Source: Sphingobacterium corticibacterium
GTDB lineage: Bacteria > Bacteroidota > Bacteroidia > Sphingobacteriales > Sphingobacteriaceae
Direction: 5' to 3'
Assembly: GCF_004208525.1 (NCBI RefSeq)
Contig: NZ_SGIT01000005.1
Span: 124,001 to 188,000, forward strand
DNA: 64,000 bases
Shown here: in pieces, positions 8,782-17,447 of the stretch
How the letters are laid out: each line of letters begins with the position of its first letter
How positions within the stretch are numbered: the first letter of the stretch is position 1
Position numbers and translations under genes: made by a program
Notes under the pieces: model-generated
Told to the model about the DNA's origin: nothing
What the model saw: only the letters and a program-made list of their open reading frames with translations
Databases searched by the model: none

Positions 8782-10028
8782 GAAGAAGACTTTCCCGCTG
8801 ATTTTTCCAGCTGTTCTAATGTCTTTTTCTGTTTTAAAGGAGGGGCGTCTTTTCCGAACAAGGCAGTCCATAATGTACGGGATTCTTTGGTCAGTAAAGG
8901 CGATACGATAGATAAGATAAGCACATAAACTACTACAAAAGATTGTAGAATGGGGAGCAAGCCCCCTGCTTTTCCAATATTCGCCATAATAATAGAAAAT
9001 TCTCCCCTTGCAGAAAGCGTAAACCCTATGTCAAATGAAGCTTTGGGTTTTCTGCCCGAAAATCTGGCAGCGAAATACCCCGACGCCACATTGCAAATGA
9101 TAGTAATAGCCGCTGCCAATGTAGCCCAACCTACAGCTCCTCCTAAAGTATACATGTCAATAGATAATCCGAAACTAAAAAAGAACATCGCTCCGAAGAA
9201 ATCACGATAGGGCGCGATCACCCCTTCAATCTTCTTAATATAACGGGAATCAGCAAACACCAACCCAGCCATCAACGCTCCGATTGCTTCCGCAACATGT
9301 ATCGTTTCTGAAAATCCCGCAATGATAAACAACAAACTGAATATGATTAAGATAAATAGCTCGGGCGATTTATCCTGTAAAAGCCGATCAATGGCCGGAA
9401 CAAGCTTCCGTCCTAATATCAAAAACGTCAAAATAAAACCTAGGGCTAGCAGGGATGTTCCCAGCACCGACCAAAAGGAAGTTCCTCCGGTCAGAATCAA
9501 TCCCGAGAGGAAAGAGATATGCATGGCGATAAAAAGATCGTCAAACATAATCATCCCCATAATTATCTCCGTTTCGGGATTCGCTGTCCGTTTCAAATCG
9601 GTCAGCACTTTCGCAACAATTGCCGTCGATGAACTAGTCATGACACCACATAGCACCATCATTTCCTTAAAAGGAAGATCCATGAGCCATCCTATCAGGA
9701 CACCCGAGATAAAATTAAGAAAAACATAAACTATGCCCCCCGTAACAATGGATTTTCCGGATCGCATTAACCGTCCTACAGAAAACTCCAATCCTAGATA
9801 AAACAAGAGGAAAAGTACCCCCAATCGCCCCATGAAATCGATAAACGGCTTACTCTCTGTAAACGTGAAGTCGATATATCCAATTTGAGGCGCGTGTTCG
9901 CCAACTACCATACCAATTATTATAAAAAATGGAATCACCGAAAAACGCAATTTATTGGCCAACAAACCAACAATGGCGACTAACAATACGGCAATACCAA
10001 CTTCTAATACCAAGGTATGTGATAGCAT
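8778..10028 (-). CDS. khtU: CPA2-family K+(cation)/H+ antiporter, KhtU-like
   Basis: 416 residues with about 12 predicted membrane segments and the CPA2 exchanger fold: GRLGVLFLLFYLGLEFSV, SSSTAIVAKVLTDL and MGMIMFDDLFIAMHISFL (paired acidic residues in the ion-binding helix), then FTLSARGEFSIIMANIG. There is no attached RCK domain, unlike KefB/C; regulation comes from the separate RCK_C protein encoded four bases upstream, the KhtT-KhtU arrangement of Bacillus. Likely role: potassium or cation efflux in pH and stress homeostasis. Symbol given by arrangement and similarity. Confidence 0.8.
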   Translation of the reverse strand: MLSHTLVLEVGIAVLLVAIVGLLANKLRFSVIPFFIIIGMVVGEHAPQIGYIDFTFTESKPFIDFMGRLGVLFLLFYLGLEFSVGRLMRSGKSIVTGGIVYVFLNFISGVLIGWLMDLPFKEMMVLCGVMTSSSTAIVAKVLTDLKRTANPETEIIMGMIMFDDLFIAMHISFLSGLILTGGTSFWSVLGTSLLALGFILTFLILGRKLVPAIDRLLQDKSPELFILIIFSLLFIIAGFSETIHVAEAIGALMAGLVFADSRYIKKIEGVIAPYRDFFGAMFFFSFGLSIDMYTLGGAVGWATLAAAITIICNVASGYFAARFSGRKPKASFDIGFTLSARGEFSIIMANIGKAGGLLPILQSFVVVYVLILSIVSPLLTKESRTLWTALFGKDAPPLKQKKTLEQLEKSAGKSSS

Positions 10029-10032
10029 AGGA

Positions 10033-10512
10033 TTAAATTAGGATTTCTTTTAATTGTTTAATATTCGTTTTCTTTCCAGCGACTACCAGTGTTGTTCCCG
10101 GTGTAATCACATAGTCTGGTCCCGGATTAATGATCGTATCTTCTTCCTTAATGGCAGCAATAATCGATGCTCCGGTACGTTGCCGAACGCCCAATTCCCC
10201 GATACTTTTGTCAACACCATCACTAGAAACCCCTACTTTATACCATTCAATCCGTAAATCGTCCAACGCAACTTCCATAGTTTCCAACGCTTTGGGCTTA
10301 TAAGACAACCCTCCGATGATACCCGCCACCTGACGGGATTCCTCATCAGAAAGCGTCATAACACAATGCGTTTCACTGTCATCTCCCTCCGAACGATAAA
10401 GTTCGCGTTTACCATCGTCGTGGATAACAACCACCATGTTATCACCGGCTTCCGTCTCAATTTGGTACTTCTTACCTATACCAATCAAGTCGCTTTCTCT
10501 AACTATTGACAT
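10033..10512 (-). CDS. khtT: RCK_C regulatory subunit of the antiporter, KhtT-like
   Basis: 159 residues. The N-terminal half resembles KhtT (LIGIGKKYQIETEAGDN, VVVIHDDGKRELYR); the C-terminal half (about 75-159) is a TrkA-C/RCK_C domain with RTGASIIAAI and PGTTLVVAGK. RCK_C domains gate antiporters after binding a ligand such as c-di-AMP or sensing the membrane or pH; the ligand here is not known. It is the first gene of the pair, four bases from khtU. The 230 bp before it, shared with divergent recJ, show no further gene. Confidence 0.8.
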   Translation of the reverse strand: MSIVRESDLIGIGKKYQIETEAGDNMVVVIHDDGKRELYRSEGDDSETHCVMTLSDEESRQVAGIIGGLSYKPKALETMEVALDDLRIEWYKVGVSSDGVDKSIGELGVRQRTGASIIAAIKEEDTIINPGPDYVITPGTTLVVAGKKTNIKQLKEILI

Positions 10513-10743
10513 AGCAAAAAAATTAAATACAACGTTCGTATTCTTCTTAGAACACCTGTTTCAAACAAAACTAACAAAAATATTTAGAGAGTTCGGAAAA
10601 GCTTTTAACAAAAAGGATTCTCGATATCTTTTTTATTTATTATAACATCATAAGTCACAACCTCTTTTATGCCTAACAAGGCCACCTATTAGGTAAACCC
10701 GTTTACAAAATGTATATTTACACGTTAATACAACGGCAACAAT

Positions 10744-12438
10744 ATGCAAAAAAGATGGGTGGTTAAGCCAAAAAACAATGTTCAAAAAACCAACAAACTA
10801 CGTGATGAGTTGGGTATAAACGCTGTAATAGCCGAACTACTTCTCAACCGTGATATTGAAACCTATCAACAGGCCAAGCATTTTTTTCGTCCAAACTTCG
10901 ATCTGTTGCACGATCCGTTTTTAATGAGAGATATGGACAAAGCCATATCGCGAATTGAAAGAGCAATCGGCAACAAGGAGAAGATATTAATATACGGCGA
11001 TTATGATGTCGATGGTACCACTGCCGTTTCTGTTGTCTATAGTTTTTTTCGTGATTTTCATTCGGGTTTGGAGTTTTATATCCCCGATCGGTACTTGGAA
11101 GGATACGGAATTTCTTTTAAAGGAATTGACTACGCCGCAGAAAATGGTTTTTCTTTAATTATTGCTTTGGATTGTGGTATCAAGGCGATTGAAAAAGTCA
11201 AATATGCCCACAGCAAAGGCATTGATTTCATTATCGGGGATCATCATCTTCCAGGCAACACCATTCCGGATGCAGTAGCTGTATTAGATCCTAAACGTAG
11301 CGATTGCCTCTATCCTTATAAAGAGCTATCGGGCTGCGGTATCGGTTTTAAATTAATCCAAGCCTTCGTCCAAAAAAACGATATGGATATGCAGCTTGCG
11401 TATCAATATCTGGACCTGGTAGCCGTGAGTATTGCATCAGACATCGTACCGATTACTGGAGAAAATCGGGTACTCACTTATTTTGGACTCAAAAAATTAA
11501 ATACCAATCCAAATTGTGGGCTCCAAGCACTCATCAATCTCTCTTCCAATAAAAGCGGGCATTTTTCTGTAGGAGATATCGTTTTCCAGATTGGCCCGCG
11601 TATTAATGCTGCGGGACGCATCGAACATGCTAAAGATGCTGTAAAACTATTGATTTCAAAATCGTTGGCGGAAGCCGAAGCGTATTCGACGACAGTTGAT
11701 GATCAGAATACGGTACGCAAGGGCTTTGATCTTAAAATAACGGAGGAAGCGTTGGATATCCTTGATAACAACGAGGTATTAAAACAACGCAAGTCAACTG
11801 TACTTTTCAAAGCCGATTGGCACAAAGGCGTGATCGGTATTGTGGCTTCGCGTTTAACAGAAAAATACTACCGTCCTACCGTTATACTTACTCAAACCAA
11901 TGGACACATTGCCGGTTCGGCACGATCCGTATTAGGTTTTGACCTTTACGAAGCATTGAGCGAATGTGCCGATTTGTTAGACCAATACGGCGGCCATAAA
12001 TACGCAGCGGGTCTCACGATGCGCTTGGAAAATGTACCGGCGTTTCAAGAAAAATTCGAAGCGGTAGTACAGAACAGTATTAAGCCCGAGATGCTCCAGC
12101 AGGAAGTGCTCATAGAAACGGAACTAAATCTTAACGACATCGATCCTAAATTTTGCCGTTTATTAAAGCAATTTGAACCTTTTGGCCCACAAAATGAAGC
12201 ACCTATTCTTCTCACGCGCAAAATACAGGGATCGGGATATATCGTGGGCACCAATCATATCAAAATAGTGGTAAAACAAGACGATTCGGTATCGTTCGAT
12301 TGTATAGGTTTCGGTTTAGCGGAACACATAGACTATATTAATGCAGGCCATAAATTTGATATCTGCTATACGATAGAAGAGAATAATTGGCGGGGTAAAA
12401 AGAATTTGCAATTAAATATCAAAGCAATACGATATTAA
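10744..12438 (+). CDS. recJ: Single-strand DNA exonuclease RecJ
   Basis: 564 residues, the usual length. 5'-3' ssDNA exonuclease for recombination and mismatch repair. DHH motifs are intact: IYGDYDVDGTTAV (about 82-94), IIALDCGIKA (about 139), GDHHLPG (about 160-166), then ELSGCGIGFKL. The DHHA1 domain shows GGHKYAAGLTM (about 417-427), followed by a C-terminal OB-like domain (about 450-560). Starts the co-directional run recJ-lptB-GH3-ilvE. Confidence 0.95.
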   Translation: MQKRWVVKPKNNVQKTNKLRDELGINAVIAELLLNRDIETYQQAKHFFRPNFDLLHDPFLMRDMDKAISRIERAIGNKEKILIYGDYDVDGTTAVSVVYSFFRDFHSGLEFYIPDRYLEGYGISFKGIDYAAENGFSLIIALDCGIKAIEKVKYAHSKGIDFIIGDHHLPGNTIPDAVAVLDPKRSDCLYPYKELSGCGIGFKLIQAFVQKNDMDMQLAYQYLDLVAVSIASDIVPITGENRVLTYFGLKKLNTNPNCGLQALINLSSNKSGHFSVGDIVFQIGPRINAAGRIEHAKDAVKLLISKSLAEAEAYSTTVDDQNTVRKGFDLKITEEALDILDNNEVLKQRKSTVLFKADWHKGVIGIVASRLTEKYYRPTVILTQTNGHIAGSARSVLGFDLYEALSECADLLDQYGGHKYAAGLTMRLENVPAFQEKFEAVVQNSIKPEMLQQEVLIETELNLNDIDPKFCRLLKQFEPFGPQNEAPILLTRKIQGSGYIVGTNHIKIVVKQDDSVSFDCIGFGLAEHIDYINAGHKFDICYTIEENNWRGKKNLQLNIKAIRY

Positions 12439-12473
12439 AATATATTTGTGTATAAAACGGTTTAAAGCAGTAG

Positions 12474-13208
12474 ATGATTTTAAAGGCAGAACATTTAATC
12501 AAGAAATATAAACAACGGACGGTTGTCAATGATGTGTCTTTTCACGTTGAACAAGGCGAAATTGTCGGATTGCTGGGCCCTAACGGGGCTGGAAAAACAA
12601 CGTCGTTTTACATGATTGTTGGTTTAATTAAACCAAACGACGGTCATGTTTTTCTAGACGACCAGGAAATCACACAAGATGCTATGTTTCAGCGTGCGCA
12701 AAAAGGGATTGGGTATCTAGCACAAGAAGCATCTGTATTCCGAAAGCTATCGGTAGAAAACAATATTTTGGCTGTTTTAGAAATACATTATAAAAATAAA
12801 GAGGAACGTCTCGAGAAACTGGAAGAACTATTGACAGAATTCAGTTTGCATAGGGTTCGAAAGAACCGTGGAGATCTTTTATCAGGAGGAGAAAGGCGCC
12901 GCACGGAGATCGCTAGGGCATTAGCGGCAAACCCACATTTTATTTTATTGGATGAACCGTTTGCCGGCGTAGACCCTATCGCCGTGGAAGAGATACAAAC
13001 AATAGTCTCTAAACTCAAGCGGAAAAACATTGGTGTACTGATTACCGACCACAATGTACAGGAGACATTGTCCATCACCGATAGAGCCTATCTGTTGACG
13101 GAAGGAAAGATTATGCTTACGGGGACTCCAGAAGAAATTGCAGATAATGAATTAGCACGAAAATTCTATTTGGGACGTCATTTTGAATTGAGAAGAAAAA
13201 AACTATAA
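12474..13208 (+). CDS. lptB: LPS export ABC transporter ATPase LptB
   Basis: 244 residues. Powers lipopolysaccharide extraction by LptFG toward the Lpt bridge. All ABC motifs are present: Walker A GPNGAGKTT (about 34-42), Q-loop YLAQEASVFRKL (about 81), signature LLSGGERRRTEIARAL (about 139), Walker B HFILLDEPFAGVDP and switch His in ITDHNVQ. The ERRR signature variant and the SVFRKLSVE Q-loop are typical of LptB rather than amino-acid transporters. 35 bp after recJ. Confidence 0.93.
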   Translation: MILKAEHLIKKYKQRTVVNDVSFHVEQGEIVGLLGPNGAGKTTSFYMIVGLIKPNDGHVFLDDQEITQDAMFQRAQKGIGYLAQEASVFRKLSVENNILAVLEIHYKNKEERLEKLEELLTEFSLHRVRKNRGDLLSGGERRRTEIARALAANPHFILLDEPFAGVDPIAVEEIQTIVSKLKRKNIGVLITDHNVQETLSITDRAYLLTEGKIMLTGTPEEIADNELARKFYLGRHFELRRKKL

Positions 13209-13233
13209 AACTAGCTAATAGGATCCTTTATAC

Positions 13234-14748
13234 ATGGCATTACTAAATTCTCTCTTCACATGGATTATGAAAAAGCGCATTCATCAGATTGAGCTTTTCA
13301 TGAAATATCCCCATGATGTGCAGGAAGAATGGTTTCAAAGTTTAATTTCCACGGCAGAAGCGACCGAGTGGGGAAAAAAATACGACTACAACAGCATCCT
13401 TACACCAGAAGAATATAAAGATCGTGTTCCGATCCAAGACTACGATGATATTAAAGGGTATGTGGACCGCATGATCAAAGGGGAACAAAACTTAGTATGG
13501 CCTTCCGATATCAAATGGTTTGCAAAATCATCAGGCACCACTTCGGATCGGTCTAAGTTTATCCCCGTGAGTATGGAGGCGCTAGAAGACTGCCACTATC
13601 AAGGCGGGAAAGATATGCTGTCTATTTATTGCCACAACAAACCAGAAAATAAAGTCTTTACAGGTAAATCGGTTGTGATCGGCGGATCCTCTCAAATCAA
13701 TAACTTCAGTCCGGATTCGTATTATGGCGATTTGTCTTCCATTTTAATACGTAATCTGCCGTTCTGGGCAGAATTTAAGCGCACACCTAATTTGGAAGTG
13801 ACCTTAAATCCGAATTTTGAAGAAAAAATTGAACAAATTGCACAGATTACCATTAAGGAGAACGTCACCAGCCTCGCCGGTGTTCCAACTTGGAATATCG
13901 TCATGGCTAAGCGGATATTAGAAATTACAGGCAAAAGCAATCTTTTGGAAGTATGGCCCAATTTGGAGTTTTATGGGCATGGCGGCGTAAGCTTTAAACC
14001 ATACCGGGATTTATTCAAACAACTGATACCTTCGGATAACATGTATTACCTCGAAAACTATAACGCTTCCGAGGGATATTTTGGTTTGCAGGACCAATCG
14101 GACTCCGAAGACCTCTTACTCATGTTGGATTACGGCATTTATTATGAGTTTCTCCCCATGGAGCACGCATTGGAAGAGCATCCCAAAACGTTGCGATTAG
14201 ACGAAGTAGAAATTGGAAAGAATTACGCCTTGATCATATCAACGAACGCCGGTTTATGGCGTTATAAGATCGGAGATACCATCAAATTCACTTCTTTATC
14301 ACCTTATCGTTTTCAAATATCCGGACGCACGAAACACTACATCAATACTTTTGGCGAAGAGCTTATCGTAGATAATGCAGAACACGCGTTGCAGATAGCT
14401 TGTCGTGCAACGGAAGCTATTATCCGTGATTATACCGCTGGTCCTGTTTACTTCAGAAACGGGGAGGCTGGTGCGCATGAATGGATTATCGAATTTGAAA
14501 AACAGCCCAACGATTTTCAAACGTTCTGCGATACATTAGATAATACACTGCGGGAAATCAATTCCGACTACGACGCCAAGCGTTTCAAGGATCTGGCATT
14601 AGCTTACCCCATTGTTCACCAAGCAGAACAGGATACCTTTTATAAGTGGATGAAAAGCCGTGGGAAACTTGGAGGCCAAAACAAGGTCCCTCGTCTGGCG
14701 AATGAAAGAACCTATCTTGACGCGTTGTTGAAAATAATCAATACTTAA
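13234..14748 (+). CDS. GH3-family acyl-adenylate amido synthetase-like protein
   Basis: 504 residues, full length for the family. Contains an ATP/AMP-binding loop like that of GH3 enzymes (FAKSSGTTSDRSKFIPVS, about 95-112), NYNASEGYFGLQD (about 277) and the ISGRTKHYINTFGEE hinge (about 364). Plant GH3 enzymes conjugate acyl acids such as auxin to amino acids; bacterial homologues are common in Bacteroidota and their substrate is mostly unknown. Adjacent to lptB (25 bp) and followed by ilvE, but this gives no clear pathway. Confidence 0.85.
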   Translation: MALLNSLFTWIMKKRIHQIELFMKYPHDVQEEWFQSLISTAEATEWGKKYDYNSILTPEEYKDRVPIQDYDDIKGYVDRMIKGEQNLVWPSDIKWFAKSSGTTSDRSKFIPVSMEALEDCHYQGGKDMLSIYCHNKPENKVFTGKSVVIGGSSQINNFSPDSYYGDLSSILIRNLPFWAEFKRTPNLEVTLNPNFEEKIEQIAQITIKENVTSLAGVPTWNIVMAKRILEITGKSNLLEVWPNLEFYGHGGVSFKPYRDLFKQLIPSDNMYYLENYNASEGYFGLQDQSDSEDLLLMLDYGIYYEFLPMEHALEEHPKTLRLDEVEIGKNYALIISTNAGLWRYKIGDTIKFTSLSPYRFQISGRTKHYINTFGEELIVDNAEHALQIACRATEAIIRDYTAGPVYFRNGEAGAHEWIIEFEKQPNDFQTFCDTLDNTLREINSDYDAKRFKDLALAYPIVHQAEQDTFYKWMKSRGKLGGQNKVPRLANERTYLDALLKIINT

Positions 14749-14798
14749 TTATATTCGTACTTTTTTCCTAAATTGCACACATTAAAAATTTTAATGTG

Positions 14799-15866
14799 AT
14801 GAGCGATACGAATACCTATTCCATTCGCGTAGAGCCAACGAAAGAATCAAGACTCTCGCAAGTAGATTTCAGCAATTTGAAGTTTGGTGCTATCATGTCT
14901 GACCACATGTTAGTCGCCACATATGATGACGGTGCGTGGCAAGATGTAGCTGTCGTCCCTTATGGAGACTTTACGGTCAATCCATCGATGTCTGCCTTGC
15001 ATTATGGTCAAGCTATTTTTGAAGGAATTAAAGGTTACAAATTTGCCGATGGAACAGTAAGTATATTCCGTCCGGATAAAAACTGGGAACGTTTCAACAA
15101 ATCTGCAAAACGCCTTCAGATGCCGGAAGTTCCGGAGGGAATTTTTATGGACGGCCTGAAAACACTATTGGATGTGGATCGCAGCTGGGTACCATCACAG
15201 GAAGGTACATCCTTATATATCCGTCCGTTTATGTTTGCAACCGAAGGCGCACTGGGTGTGCATCCCTCTAAATCGTATACATTTGCTATTATCACTTGTC
15301 CGGTAGGTGCCTATTACAGTAAACCAATCAGCTTAAAAGTGGAAACGTATTACACACGTGCTGCAGAAGGTGGTGTTGGATTTTCGAAAAATGCAGGAAA
15401 TTATGCCCTGTCGCTATATCCTACCCAATTGGCAAACGACGAGGGGTATGACCAAATTATGTGGACAGATGCCAATGAGCATAAATATGTAGAAGAAGCG
15501 GGTACAGCCAATTTGATTTTCCGTATCGGCGATACGATTATCACACCACATGGTGATACAATCTTACATGGTGTTACCCGCCGCACAATCATGGAGCTCG
15601 CCGAAAAATGGGGATACAAAGCAGAACAACGTAAAGTTTCCGTACAAGAATTGACTGACGGCATTAAGGATGGTCGCGTATCAGAGGCTTTTGCTGCCGG
15701 AACCGCTGCGACAGTCACGCATATCTCCAGAATTGGTTATGAAGGGCAAGACTACGAGTTGCCGCCGGTAGAAGGAAGAGAGTTTTCTAACAAAGTATTG
15801 GATTATTTAAATCAACTTCGATACGGTAAGATAAATGATCCTTTTGGATGGAATTTTATCATCTAA
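14799..15866 (+). CDS. ilvE: Branched-chain amino acid aminotransferase
   Basis: 355 residues from the ATG at 14799; the frame also opens with a GTG three bases earlier, which I reject. PLP-dependent fold-type IV enzyme for the last step of Val/Leu/Ile synthesis and the first step of their breakdown. Visible: LHYGQAIFEGIKGYK (about 67), the PLP lysine in GVGFSKNAGNYA (about 196), VEEAGTANLIF (about 228), THGDTILHGVTRRT-type region and EAFAAGTAATVTHI (about 287). Type II (BCAT-like, about 355 residues) rather than the short E. coli type. Ends three bases before a strong bidirectional terminator. Confidence 0.95.
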   Translation: MSDTNTYSIRVEPTKESRLSQVDFSNLKFGAIMSDHMLVATYDDGAWQDVAVVPYGDFTVNPSMSALHYGQAIFEGIKGYKFADGTVSIFRPDKNWERFNKSAKRLQMPEVPEGIFMDGLKTLLDVDRSWVPSQEGTSLYIRPFMFATEGALGVHPSKSYTFAIITCPVGAYYSKPISLKVETYYTRAAEGGVGFSKNAGNYALSLYPTQLANDEGYDQIMWTDANEHKYVEEAGTANLIFRIGDTIITPHGDTILHGVTRRTIMELAEKWGYKAEQRKVSVQELTDGIKDGRVSEAFAAGTAATVTHISRIGYEGQDYELPPVEGREFSNKVLDYLNQLRYGKINDPFGWNFII

Positions 15867-15868
15867 CG

Positions 15869-15909
15869 ATCTTTTTTAAGGTAGGGTTGAACCCTACCTT
15901 AAAAAAGAT
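15869..15909. terminator. Bidirectional intrinsic terminator between ilvE and miaA
   Basis: A 19-bp perfect inverted repeat: arm 15869-15887, loop TGA, arm 15891-15909. It reads T6 AAGGTAGGGT on the left and ACCCTACCTT A6 on the right, so both strands give a GC stem with a U-run. The miaA stop codon (15894-15896) sits inside the right arm. Confidence 0.9.
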
Positions 15910-16796
15910 AAAATCCCTTTCCAATCATCAGGTTCAAACCATACCGTATTCCCATATTTTTTGAACCAAGTAATCTGCCTTTTTGCATAACGCCGGGAAT
16001 TCTGTTTAATACGGAAAATAGCTTCCTCCAGTGTAATTTCCCCATCAATAAAATCAAATATCTCCGCGTAACCAACTGTCAATAATGCCGGTTTGTTCCG
16101 ATAGGATAGCAGCGAGCGCACTTCATTTACCAATCCCTTTTCTATCATCATGTCCACACGTAGATTGATGCGATCGTATAGCATTTGCCGATCCATATTC
16201 AATCCAACGGTTATGATCTCAAACGGACGTTCAACCATTTCCCGTACACGGTAGGATGAGAAGGGTTTCCCTGTTGCTTCGTACACTTCCAACGCACGAA
16301 TGACGCGCTGCGGATTATGTATATCCGCGTGGTGATAATAATCGGGATCAACTTCTTTAAGTTTCTGTTGCAATGACTCCAGTCCCTTCCGTTCAAAAAT
16401 ACCATTCAAACGTTCGCGTACCACAGCTGGAGCTTTTGGCAAATCATCCAACCCTTCACAGACCGCGCGTACAAACAGCCCAGATCCACCTACCATCACA
16501 ACCACATCATGCTTTTCAAATAGGGTATCCAACAAGGATAATGCATCTCTTTCAAAATCCCCCGCCGAATATTCTTCCTCGATTGTATGGGAATCAATAA
16601 AGTGATGTTTCGCTTCCGTAAGCTCATTGACATCCGGCTTTGCCGTGCCAATAGACATCTCCTTATAGAATTGCCTGGAATCTGCAGAAATAATTTCGGT
16701 TTTAAAATGTTTGGCCAGTGCAATACCCATAGTGGTCTTTCCTACCGCGGTAGGCCCGACGACTACGATTAATCTCTTTGTGTGACCACCTGCCAT
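15894..16796 (-). CDS. miaA: tRNA dimethylallyltransferase MiaA
   Basis: 300 residues from the ATG at 16796 (a TTG three bases earlier is in frame but unlikely). Transfers dimethylallyl to N6 of A37 in tRNAs reading UNN codons. P-loop GPTAVGKTTMGIALA (about 13-27), ISADSRQFYKEMSIGTAKP (about 36-54), HHFIDS, GGSGLFVRAV (about 101), HNPQRVIRALEVYEATGKP (about 157) and RYAKRQITWFKK (about 268) are all present. Its start overlaps the stop of the upstream gene by one base (TGATG), so the two are translationally coupled. Confidence 0.95.
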   Translation of the reverse strand: MAGGHTKRLIVVVGPTAVGKTTMGIALAKHFKTEIISADSRQFYKEMSIGTAKPDVNELTEAKHHFIDSHTIEEEYSAGDFERDALSLLDTLFEKHDVVVMVGGSGLFVRAVCEGLDDLPKAPAVVRERLNGIFERKGLESLQQKLKEVDPDYYHHADIHNPQRVIRALEVYEATGKPFSSYRVREMVERPFEIITVGLNMDRQMLYDRINLRVDMMIEKGLVNEVRSLLSYRNKPALLTVGYAEIFDFIDGEITLEEAIFRIKQNSRRYAKRQITWFKKYGNTVWFEPDDWKGILSFLR

Positions 16797-17383
16797 CAAT
16801 ATTCATCTTCCGCACCACTGGTCCCTTCTCCTTCTTCTCCTCCACCTTCGTCTTCGCCGTCAAATAAATCGAAGTCTTCATCTTCATCAACGCCGTATTC
16901 TGTGTCATCTGTCGGTAAATCTTCTTCCTCATCGTCCTCATCATCGGCTGTCGATAACGGAAAATTCGCAGCGGCAACTTGCTTGGGCACCGTTCCGACC
17001 GTCTTAGATACCAATGGGTATTCCTTACCATCTTCCTCTTTTAAAATTTTAATCAGCTCCACATGAAAGTCATAAGGACGGTCAAAGTTATAGACATAAT
17101 AAAATTTTTGGTGTGGATCGTCGATAAACTTACTCAAACGAATACCCTCCATTTCCAGCACACCGTTACTCTGTTTTCTTTCCGTAGGCAGAAAAGCAAT
17201 CTCTGTCCCTTTTTTCCACTGATCATTACTCACATAAAATGACGAAGAAACATCTGGAGTGTAGCCGGTAGCGTTATGGATAGCCTGATGCAATTCTAAA
17301 AATGTAGCTTTCGAAGGCATATCTATTTCCCGATATACATCCTCATAATCCTCAAAAGTTACTCGAAATCTGTAAATAGCCAT
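16796..17383 (-). CDS. Plasmid pRiA4b ORF-3-like protein
   Basis: 195 residues. The first about 145 residues match the pRiA4b ORF-3/TnpR-like family (YRFRVTFEDYEDVYREIDMP, FLELHQAIHNATGY, FYVSNDQWKKGTEI). The last about 50 residues are an extremely acidic, low-complexity tail rich in Asp and Glu. Function unknown. Coupled to miaA by a one-base overlap, in the same direction as cca and pdxA. Despite the family name I see no plasmid or transposon around it. Confidence 0.8.
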   Translation of the reverse strand: MAIYRFRVTFEDYEDVYREIDMPSKATFLELHQAIHNATGYTPDVSSSFYVSNDQWKKGTEIAFLPTERKQSNGVLEMEGIRLSKFIDDPHQKFYYVYNFDRPYDFHVELIKILKEEDGKEYPLVSKTVGTVPKQVAAANFPLSTADDEDDEEEDLPTDDTEYGVDEDEDFDLFDGEDEGGGEEGEGTSGAEDEY

Positions 17384-17447
17384 TCTTAATCGTATCGTTT
17401 AGTTTATCGTTTATACAAAGGTTAAAATTACAATAATTTTTAAAAAA

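Noticed and set aside
16782..17066. Serine-rich plus-strand frame
   Set aside because: It is the antisense of the acidic Glu/Asp tail of the pRiA4b ORF-3 protein.
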